This document shows positions 10,549 to 20,711 of a stretch of DNA of 64,000 nucleotides, one piece after another (the first letter of the stretch is position 1; each line of letters starts with the position of its first letter). This DNA is from Agelas oroides (lineage: Eukaryota > Porifera > Demospongiae > Agelasida > Agelasidae): the NCBI GenBank assembly GCA_949130485.1, contig OX422195.1, positions 1,907,566-1,971,565 of the forward strand, written 5' to 3'. A program made the translations under genes and the position numbers. The notes under the pieces are model-generated. The model made no database searches. It had not been told where the DNA came from and saw nothing but the letters and a program-made list of their open reading frames with translations.

Positions 10549-11649
10549 AATCTTTTTCAACTCCAACCCACAGGCAACCACAACCCCCTCATCAGTACCC
10601 AAAGAGCTGATAACGGGCCTCACCAAGCTCGACCTGTGGACATCACCCAACTTGGGCCACATGGTACAGCATTTTTTTAAATGCTCACTGGCACCATCTA
10701 CACAGAACACTTACACATCAGCTAAGAAGCGCTATAGTCAGTTTTGTCAACAACTAAACGTATCCCCCCTTCCTGTGTCTGAAAATGTACTCTGTCATTA
10801 TGTAGCCCATCTAGCCCGAGAGGGTCTAAAGCATACATCAATTAAAACATACTTGTCAGCTATTCGCCATGCTCAAATATTAGCAGGACAGGGAGACCCC
10901 TTTCAGACATCTCTCCCATTATTTGAGTATTATGTTTTACGGGGCATCAAGGGCGAGCAAGCAAAGTCGGGTAAGTAAACCACATGGACATGGTTGCCAA
11001 TCACCCCAGAGATACTGCTCCAACTTCATGCAGTATGGGAACAGGACCCTAGGGATGCCAATAATATTATGTTATGGGCAACTTGTACCATGTGCTTTTT
11101 TGGCTTTCTCAGAGTTGGAGAAATAGCAGTTCCCTCTATTAATAGCTATGATGCAGGGGCACACCTCAGTGTGGGGGATGTCACCTTGGACAACCGGGAA
11201 CAGCCTTCCTTAGTACTATAAAAGCGTCAGAGACAGACCCTTTAGAAAGGGAATGGTAATTTTCATGGGGAAAACACAGAACAGATTGTGTCCAGTGGCA
11301 GCTATATCTGCATATCTTGCAGTTCGTGGTTCCTCTCCGGGCCCTTTCTTTACCTTCAAAGAAGGCACCCCATTGTCCAGGGACTTGTTCGTGGCAAAAG
11401 TGCGATCAGCTCTCACAGTTGCAGGTATGCAAGCATCCCAATTTGCTGGGCATAGCTTCAGAATCGGAGTGGCGTCCACCGCTGCAGCTAGAGGGGTCGA
11501 AGATTCTCTTATTAAGACCTTGGGATGATGGAGAAGTTCTGCGTACCTGCTATACATTCGGATCCCGCGAGAACATTTAGCGGATATATCAAGAGTACTG
11601 GCTTCCAAAATAGTGGATGTAATTACTACTCTCTGCTCTGCTGTTTAAG
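10529..11649 (+). pseudogene. Tyrosine recombinase of the DIRS-like element, broken
   Basis: The N-terminal core-binding half reads through 10529-10978 with STQNTYTSAKKRYSQFCQQL and HTSIKTYLSAIRHAQ. After a frameshift near 10975, CFFGFLRVGEIAVPS (about 11091-11135) carries the first catalytic Arg. A stop near 11219 and a frame change precede NRLCPVAAISAYLAVRG (about 11281-11331). GHSFRIGVASTAAARG (about 11449-11496) supplies the H-x-x-R pair. AYLLYIR (about 11545-11565) holds the nucleophile Tyr. Just before it, TGA at about 11525-11527 stands where this family usually has Arg, which fits CGA to TGA decay. The frame ends at TAA 11647-11649. The enzyme would integrate the element's circular cDNA; this copy cannot. 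Confidence 0.85.
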
Positions 11650-11721
11650 TGTGCCTAATGCATTATATATGTGTTGTCCCTCTATGATGCTAGTTAATGG
11701 GTGAAGAGTATATGTGTTTGG

Positions 11722-11796
11722 TGCTTGGGGGAAGGACAGTGTCCCTCTTTGGGCCATTATTGGGAGTAAAGCTCCTCCCAATCATTCCCCCAAGCA
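11722..11796. repeat. Nested hairpin 3' of the retrotransposon
   Basis: A 12-bp perfect outer stem (TGCTTGGGGGAA at 11722-11733 with TTCCCCCAAGCA at 11785-11796) encloses smaller inverted pairs, GGACAGTGTCC and TTGGGAG with CTCCCAA. The arm word TCCCCCAAGCA occurs again at 12181-12191. It may be part of the terminal structure of the DIRS-like element, or an independent foldback element. Confidence 0.6.
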
Positions 11797-11909
11797 CTGC
11801 TTCAGGAAATGATTGAAAGGGTTAACTACTTCCTCCAGGGTTAGCAGGCACCTTTGCATGCACCTGGCTCATTCGCCACACCAGACATCTACAATGTGAG
11901 GTTAGGTGA

Positions 11910-12149
11910 TGGTCATGGCCTACCCATGTTAATCCAACATCCGAACACCTACACCTTGCGGAGCTCGATCGGGAACGTCTACAAGACTTAGACAGTCTTT
12001 GCGGAACTCCAACGGAGTTTGCTGAACGTTTACTAGCCTTCGACAGTCTCTGCGGAGCTAGAGCGACGGTTACCGAACGTCTTCTAGCATATTACAGGCG
12101 TCTTCGAACGTCTACTAGAATCCTACAGTCGTTGTGTGTGCGTATCTAG
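11910..12149 (+). other. CpG-rich open stretch with internal repeats, no start codon
   Basis: An 80-codon frame with no ATG start runs from after a TGA at 11907-11909 to TAG at 12147-12149. It reads as imperfect amino-acid repeats: RLQDLDSLCGTPTEFAERLL, then AFDSLCGARATVTERLL, then AYYRRLRTSTRILQSL. The DNA repeat (GCGGAGCT at 11958, GCGGAACT at 12001, GCGGAGCT at 12052) has spacing of 43 and 51 bp. The indels nearly restore the frame, and CpG is far denser than nearby. It could be an exon fragment, the 3' region of the retrotransposon, or chance. I do not recognise it. Confidence 0.35.
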
Positions 12150-13329
12150 CTTTCTATCAACGTTCTACAGAACGGCGTCCTCCCCCAAGCATGAATGACC
12201 ACACACTTCGCTTGAACGACAATTCGCGCGACAAGTTCGCGACATTCAGCGACTTCAACAGTACACCGCCACAAAGAATTTGATTCTTGCGATCATTTTT
12301 TGGTCATTTGTTTAAACAAGCAGTAGACATGCAAGCAAACGTGCATGAAGATTTCCAGCATTTCTTGAGTCACGCTTGAATGGTTGTCAAACTACGTACA
12401 AGCATACGTTTATATATACATACAAATTGTGAACATTTGTGAACGTTGTGAGCATGCACAGCATGGTTTTGAGTCAAGTGCGAGCAATGGGCATTATATA
12501 GCTTCAATGAAAAGAGATTAGTCTACAACTTGTGAATATTTGTGAATGTGTCTGAGAAAGCAGTACTTTACTGACACCGCTTACGCTCTACGCATGGCAC
12601 TCTACCGCCTGACGGTCTCGTTCAATCGCGAGCGGTTGTCTGTGACACTCTTAGAGTGAAGGTAGTGACAGTCTTTGTTCTTTCCGGGCTTTAACTATAT
12701 CTAACTCTCTAACAGTAGCTAGCTATAGTCGGCACGCTAGTGTGAAGTTTGTTGCTTGAAGGTTTCAACTCAAAAGGCTGTTTGGTAAGTTAACTCACAC
12801 ACTGGTCTGTTCGAAAGTCGTTCTCGACGTCAGGCCACTGGGGAATCGTTCTCCCACCCCGGACCTTGGGTAATGTCACGTGATTAAAGCCTAGCGAGCT
12901 AGGGTGGTGCGGACGGCGGCTGATGTGGATGGGTGACTTTGCATAAAATTTAGACCTGGAGATATGGCTCGTTGTTTGTTCATTCATATACACAAAGTAC
13001 AATGCGGGCGGTGCGGACGATGTGTATGTTCACAACAAATATACGCTTGAATTGTTGTCCACAAATAGTGCAGCAATTGGCGAATATAGTACATCCTCAC
13101 ACCATGGGCTAGCAGTTGCTATGGATTCTGCTAAAAGCTAAGCCTTTGAAGTTGCTTGCTGGGATTCAGCAAATTTGAGGTGTGCTAAGTAGGTCTGTAA
13201 AGGTGTGATGAGTAAAGCTAAGTGGTTTGTGGTAAGGAAGTCCAGTACAGGTGAGGTAATTGCCACATCAGCCAATCAGATTTAGCCGCCGAAATTCCTC
13301 GGAGGTACAAAAATGTTGTACTATATTCA
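12150..13329. other. Unannotated intergenic sequence
   Basis: Base composition is mixed. About 12150-12260 and 12570-12640 are CpG-rich with no recognisable domain. The word TGTGAACATTTGTGAACG near 12428 resembles the 49-bp minisatellite word. I can support no gene here. Confidence 0.5.
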
Positions 13330-13392
13330 CCAGACCTCCCTTTCCTCTTGGAGTGTTGAAGGGGGGTCTGGGGCCGAGACTAGGTATACCCC
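13330..13392. repeat. Foldback element, TAGTCTCG family
   Basis: CAGACCTCCCTTT pairs with AAGGGGGGTCTG (one mismatch) around a short loop, followed by GGCCGAGACTAGGTATACCC. Read on the minus strand this is GGTATACCTAGTCTCGGCCC, then CAGACC, the same order as in the element at 5844-5902. The flank TATATTCACCAGACC also parallels GGCGAATATGATACA there. Confidence 0.7.
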
Positions 13393-14097
13393 TGATACCT
13401 ACTAAGCCTAAGGTGCTCTTTGCAACCATATAGCTACTTATTGGATTAATAGCTAATGGTTGAGTGGCCATGTGAACTTTTAGCAAGGGCATATGAAGCA
13501 GGTTGATTGTGGATGTAACTTCACTCCACTGTCTGTTTGGTAGCTAAACTGTGAACAGACCTGCGTGCTGGTTGTTAGATAATGTCATTGTGGTTGACAA
13601 TAAATTGGGACTCTCCCTCCCTAATATTATACCTAAGCATTGTTCATGCTGTTTGCATGCACTCAATGTTGCATATGGTTTACCCACCCTAATGTAACGA
13701 TGATGTTTAGCTATTTAAGAGCAAATTTACCATGGCTGGCGCTAACTAACTAACAATCACAATGTACCCAGTCTACCACAAAGTTTTCATTTGCCACTAA
13801 AAGCTGCAACCATTGTTGCTTCTATGCTATAATGGTTTCCTGTTGGGGACTGTTTTGTTTGCAAAACTAGCTATAGGGCTAAATCAATGCACCTTTGCTT
13901 ACAGCATCACAGCAATGTAGCTATGAGCCACTGTTTGAAAGTACTAGCTTAGCCTAGTTTAGTTTTAGTTAGCTAATATCATTAGATTTAGCTCAGTGAG
14001 CTACATATATCGTACATGCCCACTAGCTGGTGGTATAGATAGCTGTTTTGACTATCAAGTCCTGAAGCAATTGTGTAGTGAAAGTAGCTAGTTAGCA
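13393..14097. other. 5' flank of receptor gene 1a, shared with the flank of 1c
   Basis: From about 13790 (TTGCCACTAAAAGCTGCAA) to the start codon this matches 36310-36540 and then 37157-37205. The 36545-37156 interval of the other copy is an added foldback element. An AATAAATTGGGA word near 13598 occurs inverted near 36130. No clear TATA box or splice signal stands out. Confidence 0.6.
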
Positions 14098-16323
14098 ATG
14101 AACAGTAATTGTTCATTAGCGTTTTGTGTAGTTTTGGCACTGCTGCAAGTTGAAGCTTCATCCCCAAACTCAGCCTGTGATACTGTACTACACCTCTTGG
14201 TCATTAATGATGAAGTAGGCCCTGAGGGATCTGTGCAACACCGGGACATAGGACTTGAGATCCTACCTGCTGCTCAGGTAGCTGTTACCATGATCAACAA
14301 TGACACCAGTATTCTGCCCGGCTACTGCTTAGAGTTGATGGAGCTTGTTACAGAAGGCTGTAACCGTAACACAGCTCTCGTGGAGTTTACAAAGCTCATT
14401 ACACGTCCAGAATTGAATATAGTAGGTGTTACAGGACTCTTCTGTAAGGCTGTCACTGAAGACATTTCTCGCTTTGTTGGGCACCCTGGAATTGATCTCA
14501 TACAAATCTCTGGATCAAAATCACCATGTTTTCAAGATCGTAAAAAGTATCCTCGTCTTTATCGCATGCTTCCATCATCAAGGGTTTACATTGAAACTTT
14601 AGCTGGATTGATGGAGCAGCTGAATTGGAGTAAAGTTGGGTTCATAAGCAGTGCAAATCATGATGATTACTACAGGAAAACAGCAGAGGTACTAATAAAC
14701 ATTGTTAATGTTAGTAACATTGGCTTCTATGGGGAGTTTGACTTATCAAACACACCTCTATTTGCACTGCTAAAGCAACTACAATACTCAGGAGTTAAAA
14801 TCACCTTCATACTTTTACCTGCATTCGAGGCTTCCGGACTGATTTGTGCAGCCTACCTACAAGGTCTCACATGGCCCAACTATGCATGGATTGTTGCAGA
14901 TCGATCTGTAGAGGAATTGTTTCTCAGTACGCAGTGTGATACACAAAGCAAATTAATGGCCGCTGAGAACATTTTTCTAATACAGTCCCAACTTGAACCA
15001 GATTCAGATTCGGAGCTAGTTTCTGGAAACAGCTACAGTGAATACCACAGTGAATATCTCAGTACACTGGCACTTCACCCCAAGCCCAGCCTTCACAGCA
15101 ATCTCTATAGTAATGTACTATATGATTCTGTGTGGGCTTTTGCACTCACACTCAACAGCTCAGTGGACATTCTTCATGAAATGAACATGTCGCTAAAGGA
15201 CTACAGACCAGCAAACTTTACACCAACAAATGGAAGAATAGCTGATGTTATTGAAAATGAACTATCACAAATCAGTTTCTCTGGAGCTCATGGACTTGTG
15301 AAATTTGATAAATCTCGTGAGGTTAAACTGGCAGTTGAAATTTTCCAAATCAGAAATGCTACCTCAGTACAGATTGGTCACTATGACACAGTTGCTGGTG
15401 AAGTACATATTGAATTAGATTCCCTTGGTACTTTTCCCGATGACGACTTGTCACGAGTTTACCAACTTTATCCAGTTTCTGTTACCATAATATTGTCAAC
15501 CATTTCAGTACTCTGCATTGTTTTCACAACTGCAATTCTTATCCTTTTTATCTACTATCGAAATGAACCAGAAACCAAAGCATCAAGCCTCCACTTAAGT
15601 CTTTGTATGTTCCTGGGATCCTATAGTCTTCTTATAGGCACACTCACGCACACTCTTTCTAGTGGTATGGTTTTAAATGGCCATGCACGCCCTGCTGTAT
15701 GTATTATAATAATTGCAACTACTTCTATTGGCTTGGACTTGGTGCTCACAACTTTGTTCACCAAGATGTTAAGGGTGTATCGCATATTCACTTATTTTGG
15801 TAAAACTGGAAAAGCATGGTCAGATAGAGTTCTCCTTCTTGTCATCTTTATGATTGTTTTGGGAAAGATTTTACTACTGATTGTTTGGTTTGCTGTTGAT
15901 ACCTATCACTTAGAAGATGTGGAAATGTATCAGAAGGAAGCCTTGCCTCCTTACTATGAAGTCATCCAACAATGCCGCTGTAGATACCTACCGTACTGGC
16001 TTTCATCTGCACTCCTATACAGTGGGATTATACTTGCACTTTTACTGCTTATTGCATTCAAAACAAGAAAGATTGAAAGGGAGAATTTCAAAGACACAAA
16101 GAAAGTGAACGCATGTATTTTATGCTTGGTCATTCTGATCAGCCTTTCTGCACCGCTTTGGTGGGTGCTGAGAGTCATAAACCAACCTATAGCAAGCAAA
16201 CTTATAGTTGGAGCTGCCTATGGAATGGCTGCTGTATTATGCCAACTATTTCTGTTAGCACCCAAAACCATACCGCCATTTCTGAGACATGTTCGAAATA
16301 TATGCTGCAGCTGCATTATATGA
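14098..16323 (+). CDS. Class C GPCR, GABA-B-like receptor (family 1, copy a)
   Basis: A 741-residue intronless frame with signal peptide (FCVVLALLQVEA, about 9-20) and a bilobed Venus-flytrap domain (about 27-440; ILPGYCLELMEL, GVTGLFCKAV, IDLIQISGSKSP), with several N-glycosylation sites (NDTS, NWSK, NVSN, NMSL). Seven membrane helices run from about 459 to 720: VTIILSTISVLCIVFTTAIL starts TM1, and LIVGAAYGMAAVLCQLFLLA is TM7. Cys before TM3 (PAVCIII) and in the second outer loop (QQCRCRYL) can form the conserved class C disulfide. No cysteine-rich domain lies between flytrap and TM1, which separates GABA-B-like from glutamate-type receptors. The FKTRKI and APK words near TM5-TM7 resemble GABA-B. 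The tail is short and has no coiled coil. Ligand unknown. The start is the first ATG and is shared with copies b and c. Intact. Confidence 0.9.
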   Translation: MNSNCSLAFCVVLALLQVEASSPNSACDTVLHLLVINDEVGPEGSVQHRDIGLEILPAAQVAVTMINNDTSILPGYCLELMELVTEGCNRNTALVEFTKLITRPELNIVGVTGLFCKAVTEDISRFVGHPGIDLIQISGSKSPCFQDRKKYPRLYRMLPSSRVYIETLAGLMEQLNWSKVGFISSANHDDYYRKTAEVLINIVNVSNIGFYGEFDLSNTPLFALLKQLQYSGVKITFILLPAFEASGLICAAYLQGLTWPNYAWIVADRSVEELFLSTQCDTQSKLMAAENIFLIQSQLEPDSDSELVSGNSYSEYHSEYLSTLALHPKPSLHSNLYSNVLYDSVWAFALTLNSSVDILHEMNMSLKDYRPANFTPTNGRIADVIENELSQISFSGAHGLVKFDKSREVKLAVEIFQIRNATSVQIGHYDTVAGEVHIELDSLGTFPDDDLSRVYQLYPVSVTIILSTISVLCIVFTTAILILFIYYRNEPETKASSLHLSLCMFLGSYSLLIGTLTHTLSSGMVLNGHARPAVCIIIIATTSIGLDLVLTTLFTKMLRVYRIFTYFGKTGKAWSDRVLLLVIFMIVLGKILLLIVWFAVDTYHLEDVEMYQKEALPPYYEVIQQCRCRYLPYWLSSALLYSGIILALLLLIAFKTRKIERENFKDTKKVNACILCLVILISLSAPLWWVLRVINQPIASKLIVGAAYGMAAVLCQLFLLAPKTIPPFLRHVRNICCSCII

Positions 16324-16992
16324 CTATGTTTGTATCATTTAGCCATGCTTTGTGTATATTTACATTTTATGTATCCTACCTATAGTTGTTGTTGTCATGA
16401 TTTCATTTTCGACAAAACCTGTAGCCACTAAAGCATTGAAAAGGATATACTTAATTGACAACCACACACACCAGCAGTGCACTGAAACCATAATCATTGC
16501 CATTCACGGTCATGTTGTTTTGATCAAGTTTTGGGAAGATCTAGATTGCATCAAATATCAATCATTTGTTATGATAACCTGAGAAAACCCCCAATGGACT
16601 TCACTAAATTGTAACATACCGTATTCCCTTGATCTGACACCACAGCTACTATTTTTTGTGTTTGATTTTGTGTGGCTACTGTTCAAGGGTGGTGTTTATT
16701 TCTTTGGAAAACTGCAGATATCAACGGCGGCTGAATAAGGTATGTACAGGTGATACAGATAGGCTTGATAGATGCTGGCATTTAGTACATACAACCTCTC
16801 AGTCCTGCTGTCAGAGGAAACTAGTCCATACAGCTCGTACCACCATTTGCAGGAAGAAGTGATATAGACCTCCCTTGGATCTCCAGGTTGTCTTCACCAA
16901 ACGTCCTTCACACAACCAAAAACTGTAATACCACGTGGATCAAACAATTATATATATGTATGCATAAATCGTTTGGCTTGATTGAGCAATTT
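16324..16992. other. Intergenic sequence between the two receptor families
   Basis: Contains CCGTATTCCCTTGA at about 16620 and a partly complementary TTCAAGGGTGGTGTTTATTT at about 16681, which may be remnants of a small inverted-repeat transposon. A TATA-rich stretch lies at about 16948-16960, 160-170 bp upstream of the first family 2 start codon. No gene is supported. Confidence 0.5.
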
Positions 16993-17119
16993 GAACAGCT
17001 CTGCCCCCTTCCTGTTTCCTGTATGCTACGTGATACGCACGGTGATCGGAGTAGCTAATCGACTTCAAAACTAGTAGGACAGTGTTGTAACTACACTGCA
17101 TGCTCATTCGAATTCAATT

Positions 17120-19789
17120 ATGAAACTTGGAAACTTTCTCCTGTTTCTACTAATCGTTGGGACCTGCAGAGGCCGCGGTAACGGGAGTGTTCTCCAACTG
17201 CTGGTCGTGCTGAATGTTCAAGGCGGGCCTGGAGTTCCAGGGTGGGACAGGGGACTTGAGATCCTCCCAGTTGCCCAGCTGGTTGTGGACAAGATCAATG
17301 GAGACCCCAGCATCCTACCTGGGTACAACCTAGAGCTCATCCAGGTGGACACAGGAAAATGCACGCACAACTTTCACAGTGAGGGCCTCATAAACTTTGT
17401 TCGTCAGATTACGCAGGAGGAGAACCACATAGTTGGGGTAGTAGGACTGTTCTGTACCAGTGTGGCCCAGCTGCTCTCACCACTAGCCGGACACCAAGGA
17501 ATCAGTCTTCTTCAGATTTCTGGTTCAGCGTCACCTGTTCTTCGCAACCAGGAGAGGCACCCCTACCTCTGGCACATGATCCCCTCCTCTGCTGCATACG
17601 TTGATGCTGTTTTAGAGATGATGGATGCATTTGAGTGGCGAAATATTGCAGTAATCGGAGCTCCAGGTGGTTTGTACTACCACACTGCAAAAGAGTTTAC
17701 TCTCAAAGTAAGTGGAAATGATTCCAGATTGGTAACTTTACTGATTTCTGATGGGCAGGTTTCCTCTGCACTAAGAGACTTGCGACAGTCAAGGAAGAGA
17801 ATTGTATTTGCTTCAGTTGAAGCTAAAGTACACTGTAAAAAATTGGAGGTTAATTTAACCCAGAAAAGGTCATCTCAGTTGCAGTCTGCATGGATTCATC
17901 ATTCAGTTTAAAATGGGTTACCTCAGTTGCAGGATCTATACCACCTCCCACTTTTACTACAGTGTAGGGTTACAGTGTTTGTGTACTCAAAGTTCCAATA
18001 TGGCATGCGTAAATACTGCCCAAAGGTTAGCCAATAGTGCATGAATATTTTTCAGAGTCAATCAATAACACGTGAATATAGTGAGAGTTCCACCCCCTTT
18101 TGGCACAAACATGCAATAATAAATTGAATTTCATTTGCAACCCAATTCATTGTTTGCTAGAAACCTCCACTGGTGTAACCCTAAACCCTGGCAAAAGGAG
18201 GTGAGCCACTGCCTGGACCTAGAGGAATCCAGACTGCAACTGAGATTACCTTTTCTGGGTTAAATCAACCTCCAATTTTTTACAGTGTAGCAGCACAGAT
18301 GATCTGCCTAGCCTATCAGGAAGGACTTGTTTGGCCAAATTACACATGGATATTCCCAGATCATCACATTGAAGACTTCTTGCTTCATGCAGATGATATG
18401 TGTGATGTTGATGTTCTGAGACGAGCACTAGAAAGAGTATACCTTCTACATTTTCATGACAACTCAAGTGATCCATATACACAGTACAATACCACCCTCA
18501 CACCAAATCTTTATGCCAATGTCATGCGTGATTCTATACAAGCTTTTGCACTTTCTCTAAATGCCACAATGGACCGTCTCCAAGCAATGAATTTGTCTTT
18601 GGAGGATTATCGTCTAGGGAACTCTAACATTACAGACATGATTGAAAGAGAGCTGATGACATTGTCTTTCACTGGCTCTCTTGGTCATGTGCGGTTTGAT
18701 GCCAATAAACGAGAGTGGCAGACAACAGTGGACATTCTTCAGATCAGAAATGGGACCGCAACACAAGTTGGAAGTTATAATCCTGTTACTGGACAGCTTG
18801 TATATGATGAAGACATCGAGCCTATTCAAGATGTGCAAATCAGTGATATTCCTCGGATTTATAAGCATTTATCATTGCCAGTTACTGTGATACTGTTGAT
18901 GGTGACTGGGGTATGCATCATTTTTACAACCATCATGCTAGTTTTGTTTATCTATTACCGCAGGTCAGCTGAAATCAAAGCAACCAGCCTAAAGCTAAGT
19001 CTTCTCACATTTGTGGGCTGCTACCTGCTGTACATCAGCACTCTGTTTCATACTGTCGCAGATCTGACTGATTATGATGGACCCTTTTTCTGCACTTTTG
19101 TCACCTGGTGTGCTGGTTTGGGGATTAATTTTGTATTTGGTACAATGCTTGTTAGAATGCTCCGAGCTTATCGCATATTCAGTTACTTTGGAAGGATGGG
19201 AAGGAAAAGGTGGTCAGATTGGTTTTTGTGCATTGTGGTGTTCATCCTTGTCGGAGTTGAGGCCATGTTGTTGCTCATTTGGGCACTGGTTGATGTGTTA
19301 ACTGTTCGAGAAGTTGAAACATACCAAGCGACAGCATCTCCACCATACATTGAGGTTGTGCAATACTGCTCCAGTAATTACCTTCACATTTGGCTTATTA
19401 TAGTTTTTGCTGAAGTGGGAATGTTGATATTTGTGGTAGCAGTTCTTGCTTTTAAGACTCGAAAAATTCGACGGAAACACTTTAAGGATACAAAGAAAGT
19501 AAATATATACTTATTTATGAACATTTTGCTTATTTGTGTAATCATACCATTCTGGTGGGTGCTAAGAACTGTGAATGATTCTTCTGCAAGTGTTGTTCTC
19601 CTATACCTTGGCTACGCTGGAACTGCAACACTCTGTCAGCTTTTACTTTTTGTTCCAAAGGTCTTGCCACCCCTTATGAGTCAACTGTTCCACAAGATAC
19701 CAGAAAAGAAAATCAGAAAAATCAATGATTTGTTGTCTGAAAAAATGAACACTGTAACTTCAACCATGTCAACCGACTTATTATACTAA
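17120..19789 (+). pseudogene. GABA-B-like receptor, family 2 copy A, interrupted by a transposon
   Basis: Codons 1-237 (17120-17830) match the intact copy B almost exactly, and so do codons from 18288 to the TAA at 19787-19789. Between them sits a 457-bp inverted-repeat element (17831-18287). Reading into it adds 27 foreign residues before a TAA at 17909-17911, so the unspliced product is a flytrap-only fragment. The downstream part alone, from ATG 18299, has the second flytrap half and all seven helices but no signal peptide. Apart from the insertion, I see no other damage. If the insert is removed by splicing, a nearly normal receptor is possible (see the finding on 17831-18290). Confidence 0.85.
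17831..18287. mobile_element. Non-autonomous TA-target transposon (MITE) in receptor copy A
   Basis: The ends are inverted repeats: CACTGTAAAAAATTGGAGGT at the left and its complement ACCTCCAATTTTTTACAGTG at the right (one mismatch two bases further in, GTTAATTTAACC versus GGGTTAAATCAACC). Similarity continues for about 55 bp per arm. TA at 17829-17830 and 18288-18289 flanks it. The empty site in copies B and C reads AAAGTAGCAGC, so the insertion duplicated TA, as Tc1/mariner-type and some other DD[E/D] transposons do. There is no transposase frame. The interior has a second inverted pair, TACAGTGTAGGGTTACAGTG against TGGTGTAACCCTAAACC. Confidence 0.92.
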
Positions 19790-20303
19790 GATGCCTCAGA
19801 TTGTTATAGCCTGTCCCTTGTCAATTATTGTTATATACCCACATGCTGGAACTGCAAGAGATGTGCAACTAACATTGACGGAGATGAAGAATCTATTGAG
19901 TGGTTAGCTATAGTCTAGTTTCAGTGGACTCTCTCATTGATAATCCCTGTCTATGTATCACCCATCTATTAAATCATTTGTGAGGTTTATATACAACTCC
20001 CTAGTACAAAATCCCTTACTAGTGTTACATTTTAAATGGTTTTTGATAATTTTAGTGTCAACATGTTTACCCTATACAGAGAAGTGCACAATATTTTCCT
20101 AAGTTGCATGTGTGTGACACATCAAACATTTCATTGAAGTACATCTGTTCTCTTTTTACTGAGCTGAGGTTAGGCGTCCACGCTTGAGGCTCAGTATGGC
20201 AGCATTTATGTGAAACTGGTTGTGATGGACGTGCATGGTGACCTCTGGATATGACACCACTTGTAAAGTCTCACCGGGTCCTCAACAGACTCTTGGAACA
20301 TGG

Positions 20304-20356
20304 TAGTCTCGGAACCAGACCCTCGCATGCTGAGCGAGGGTCTGGTTCCGAGACTA
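20304..20356. repeat. Perfect foldback element, TAGTCTCG family (unit A)
   Basis: A 53-bp palindrome with 23-bp perfect arms (TAGTCTCGGAACCAGACCCT, then CGC) around a 7-bp loop ATGCTGA. It lies about 515 bp downstream of the receptor stop codon, inside the duplicated unit, and so was copied with it. Confidence 0.9.
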
Positions 20357-20436
20357 GAAACATGGGCCACATGGCTACGCCTCGCTCTGGCTTTAGTGAG
20401 TGTATTATAGTTACATATGCATATTATGAGGCAGGC

Positions 20437-20442
20437 AATAAA
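20437..20442 (+). promoter_or_regulatory. Possible polyadenylation signal of receptor copy A
   Basis: AATAAA followed about 25-50 bp later by a GT- and T-rich stretch (GGTCTTGGGTGTCTGCTGC, then TTTTT). It is about 650 bp after the stop codon. The 3' untranslated region would then include the palindrome at 20304-20356. An earlier ATTAAA near 19967 is an alternative. Confidence 0.35.
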
Positions 20443-20711
20443 AGTTGTATTAAAGAACTATAATAAGGTCTTGGGTGTCTGCTGCTTTTTATCATGTGGA
20501 CGCGGTGGTGGCAGCATATTAGTGGTTGGAAAGTTGCAGTCTGGGCAACCATTGGCCAATTTATGACGGTGTTCCAAAATTAAAGAACAGCTCTGCCCCC
20601 TTCCTGTTTCCTGTATGCTACGTGATACGCACGGTGATCGGAGTAGCTAATCGACTTCAAAACTAGTAGGACAGTGTTGTAACTACACTGCATGCTCATT
20701 CGAATTCAATT

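Larger units (their letters stand above)
7085..11649 (+). mobile_element. Decayed DIRS/Ngaro-like tyrosine-recombinase retrotransposon
   Basis: In order on the plus strand there are a gag-like region with two zinc-binding clusters, a reverse transcriptase with YLDD, an RNase H and a tyrosine recombinase. That order and the recombinase in place of an integrase are diagnostic of the DIRS order (DIRS, PAT and Ngaro groups). The copy is broken by several frameshifts and stops and by non-coding sequence between gag and RT (8014-8979). The outer ends are not certain. I see no LTR. The hairpin at 11722-11796 and its partial copy at 12181-12191 may belong to its 3' structure. DIRS versus Ngaro cannot be decided without the terminal repeats. 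Confidence 0.85.
16993..20584 (+). repeat. Tandem unit A of the family 2 receptor array
   Basis: The unit starts at GAACAGCTCTGCCCCCTTCC and is repeated from 20585 and 23720. Without the 459 bp added by the inserted transposon (including the duplicated TA) the unit is 3133 bp, against 3135 bp for unit B. The 2-bp difference is an extra TA in unit B near 23155. Sequence left of 16993 differs from that left of 20585 and 23720, so 16993 is the original duplication breakpoint. Confidence 0.95.

Noticed and set aside
16656..16862. 68-codon frame between receptor families
   Set aside because: No homology recognised, no duplicate elsewhere in the window, length within chance.
17831..18287. The insert in receptor copy A as an ordinary ancestral intron
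   Set aside because: Copies B and C have no intron at this site, and the insert has inverted ends and a TA duplication, so it is a transposon first.
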